44,542 nt of DNA from contig JAHDCJ010000006.1 of assembly GCA_020629935.1 (NCBI GenBank), positions 34,375 to 78,916 on the forward strand. Direction: 5' to 3'. This document shows positions 43,901 through 44,542 of the stretch, in pieces. The stretch is from Saprospiraceae bacterium. GTDB taxonomy: Bacteria > Bacteroidota > Bacteroidia > Chitinophagales > Saprospiraceae. The position numbers and the translations under genes were made by a program. The notes beneath the pieces were generated by a model. That model was given only the letters and a program-made list of their open reading frames with translations. It was not told the DNA's origin and searched no databases. Positions within the stretch are counted from its first letter, which is position 1. Each line of letters starts with the position of its first letter.

Positions 43901-44542
43901 AGGAAAGTATAAGGCGCAGTTCCGCCTGCGGCAGTAATTGTAGCGCCTCCATCACAACTACTACAATTTGAATCACTATTACTATCTATTGAAATAGTAA
44001 TTCCAGTAGGTTCATTGATGTTGATTGATGAGGTTGTTGTACAGCTATTGTTGTCTGTAATGGTTATGGTATGTGTTCCTGCATCTAAGTTTGTTGCAGT
44101 TGTTGTATTTTCTGTGTTATCCCAAACAATTGAATAAGGTGCAGTACCTCCATTGATCGTAACAGTAGCAGAACCATCGCTACCTCCATTACAACTTACG
44201 TCATTATCAAGAGCAGTAATTGCGGTTAATAAAGCGGGTTCATTAATCACTGTGCTACCTCCTACAATACAACCGTCTGCATCAGTTACCGTCAAGTCAA
44301 TATTTCCACCACTTAGTCCTGTTGCTATAGCATCAGTTTGACCATTTGACCAAATAAAAGCATAAGGAGCTTGTCCTCCACTTACAGAAGCGGAAGCTTG
44401 TCCGTCCGCATCGCCATTACAAGTAACATCATTGTCGGTGGTGATATTATCCAAAACTAAAGAGGAAGTATTTCCAACATTAGCAATTAATGTATTGGTA
44501 CAACCATTAGCATCCGTAACCGTTACTGTATTATTTCCAGAA
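40948..44542 (-). CDS. SprB-repeat surface protein with type B T9SS sorting domain, partial
   Basis: The visible C-terminal 1197 residues are a row of 13 SprB repeats plus part of another, each about 75-80 residues with the pattern vsCfGgsDGtatv...GGtaPYty.WsnG...aGtytvtvtDanGCt. SprB repeats build the long adhesin filaments of gliding Bacteroidota and other secreted surface proteins. After the repeats come a beta domain (LSYIWTPVEGLSCEDCPNPTA) and the gliding-motility-associated C-terminal sorting domain (VFIPNAFTPNGDGNND, FKIFDRWGEQMFE, VFVYYAEVEF, YKGDITLIK), so it should leave through the type IX secretion system. The frame is open at the right window edge; the apparent start inside it is a TTG for Leu, not a true start. 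Its terminator is shared in position with the convergent M43 gene. Confidence 0.93.
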   Translation of the reverse strand, partial: SGNNTVTVTDANGCTNTLIANVGNTSSLVLDNITTDNDVTCNGDADGQASASVSGGQAPYAFIWSNGQTDAIATGLSGGNIDLTVTDADGCIVGGSTVINEPALLTAITALDNDVSCNGGSDGSATVTINGGTAPYSIVWDNTENTTTATNLDAGTHTITITDNNSCTTTSSININEPTGITISIDSNSDSNCSSCDGGATITAAGGTAPYTFLWTNGSTDEDPIDLCAGNNVVTVTDNNGCSNTATVLIGNISTLSIDNINIDAQASCQGVCDGVATLTISGGQAPYTYQWDAAAGSQTTVTATGLCVGSYNVTVSDIDGCITAGTTTITEPNALTLVLVGSDLSCNAASDGSIDATITNGTAPYTYAWSNTETTEDIASLAAGNYILTVTDNNGCQIVDNITINEPLSMGLSIVGTDVNCFGDANGTATATVTGGTAPYSFLWDNSELSNPAQFLTAGNHDLTVTDANGCTITGSVNIGTPNILLPTGLSTTPTSCFGGSDGTATANATGGTAPYVFVWSNGQTAVTATGLTAGTYDVAIIDANGCTLNPAATLTVGGPTAPVSSTISGTDVSCNGGSDGTATVVAVGGTPSYTYLWSNGDLAPTALNLPVGTHEVTITDTNGCSITNSITLTEPSALGLSVTATDTDCNGSAMGTVTANPSGGTPGYTFLWDNGETTASQNNLGIGTYDVTVTDANGCTILGNATVGQPTNISLSLSPTNVSCFGGNDGTITVVPVGGTPPYSYLWDNGSITDVALNFDAGIHAVTVTDNNGCIAMESITVNEPSQLQFGDSPLSGSILCNGGNGGSAAVAVIGGTPPYTYAWSNGNNTDVATGLTAGSYNATVTDANGCTAISGNFNFTEPTAITAILSGTDVSCFGGSDGTASAVADGGIPDYSYEWSNGDNGPDAFNLVAGIHSVSITDQNGCVHVETIVLGQPDPILPFWTTNGVTCFGDINGSIVIDSTFGGTPPYVYSVDGENFTASNVFNGLAGGAYELTVQDVLGCEWTQSVNIEEPFELMVDLGVNVEISLGESVELFAETNSSDSLSYIWTPVEGLSCEDCPNPTAAPLETTTYSVTIINETGCMTMDEITVFVGKDRNVFIPNAFTPNGDGNNDVIMIFGDIGVARVQAFKIFDRWGEQMFEAFDFQTDDPAFGWDGTLKGKEMNPAVFVYYAEVEFVDGVVIQYKGDITLIK

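Noticed and set aside
40948-44542. Regular periodicity in the right part considered as a CRISPR or non-coding tandem array
   Set aside because: The period of about 225-240 bp is protein-coding SprB repeats in one open frame; no short direct repeats with unique spacers occur anywhere in the window.

Overview
The window is a stretch of chromosome from a low-GC member of the Bacteroidota, most likely a free-living relative of the Saprospiraceae or flavobacteria. Three kinds of evidence support this. First, the protein families are typical of the phylum: DUF4270 lipoprotein, DUF2723/GT117, DUF7009, FecR with a DUF4974-type C-terminus, and a SprB-repeat protein with a gliding-motility-associated (type B, T9SS) C-terminal domain. 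Second, several genes have TAnnTTTG (-7) and TTG (-33) promoter elements, and Shine-Dalgarno sequences are not evident. Third, TTG and GTG starts are common. The exact genus is not determined; this is inference.

Left part (1-9.6 kb). A leftward operon (short glycogen-synthase-like protein, DUF4270 lipoprotein, glmS running off the left edge) faces a rightward one (panC, panD, UPF0104 flippase-like membrane protein, rfaE2). These supply cell-envelope precursors and pantothenate. Then come a MacB-type permease, a large membrane protein and a tRNA-Gln(UUG) with its own terminator. Middle left (9.7-20.5 kb). A GT117/DUF2723 membrane protein, rpiB, a secreted M28 peptidase, dgkA overlapping an EEP-family phosphatase/nuclease, a large membrane-anchored CotH-kinase protein, and a mevalonate-kinase-like GHMP kinase.

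Middle (20.5-32.9 kb). A small secreted FN3-like protein, an Hsp20 chaperone, and a complete tryptophan operon in the order trpE-G-D-C-F-B-A. The operon is preceded by a 19-codon leader peptide with three consecutive Trp codons and a strong intrinsic terminator, which together form a transcription attenuator. Upstream are a PfkB kinase, a DUF7009 protein paired with an outer-membrane 'transporter', an NADP-dependent oxidoreductase and a small lipoprotein.

Right part (32.9-44.5 kb). A GC-rich, palindrome-laden intergenic element precedes a leftward cell-surface-signalling operon: ECF sigma, FecR anti-sigma, FecA-like TonB receptor, secreted alpha/beta hydrolase. The sigma gene needs a +1 frameshift at a six-T run directly before a stop codon to be read from its only plausible ATG. 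Next are an M43 metalloprotease lipoprotein with thrombospondin-3 repeats and, leftward and truncated by the right edge, a SprB-repeat surface protein.

The two signals I consider most worth follow-up are the trp attenuator and the sigma-factor frameshift. The palindromic GC-rich element, the 31-bp phased repeats upstream of hsp20 and the apparently leaderless panD promoter come next.
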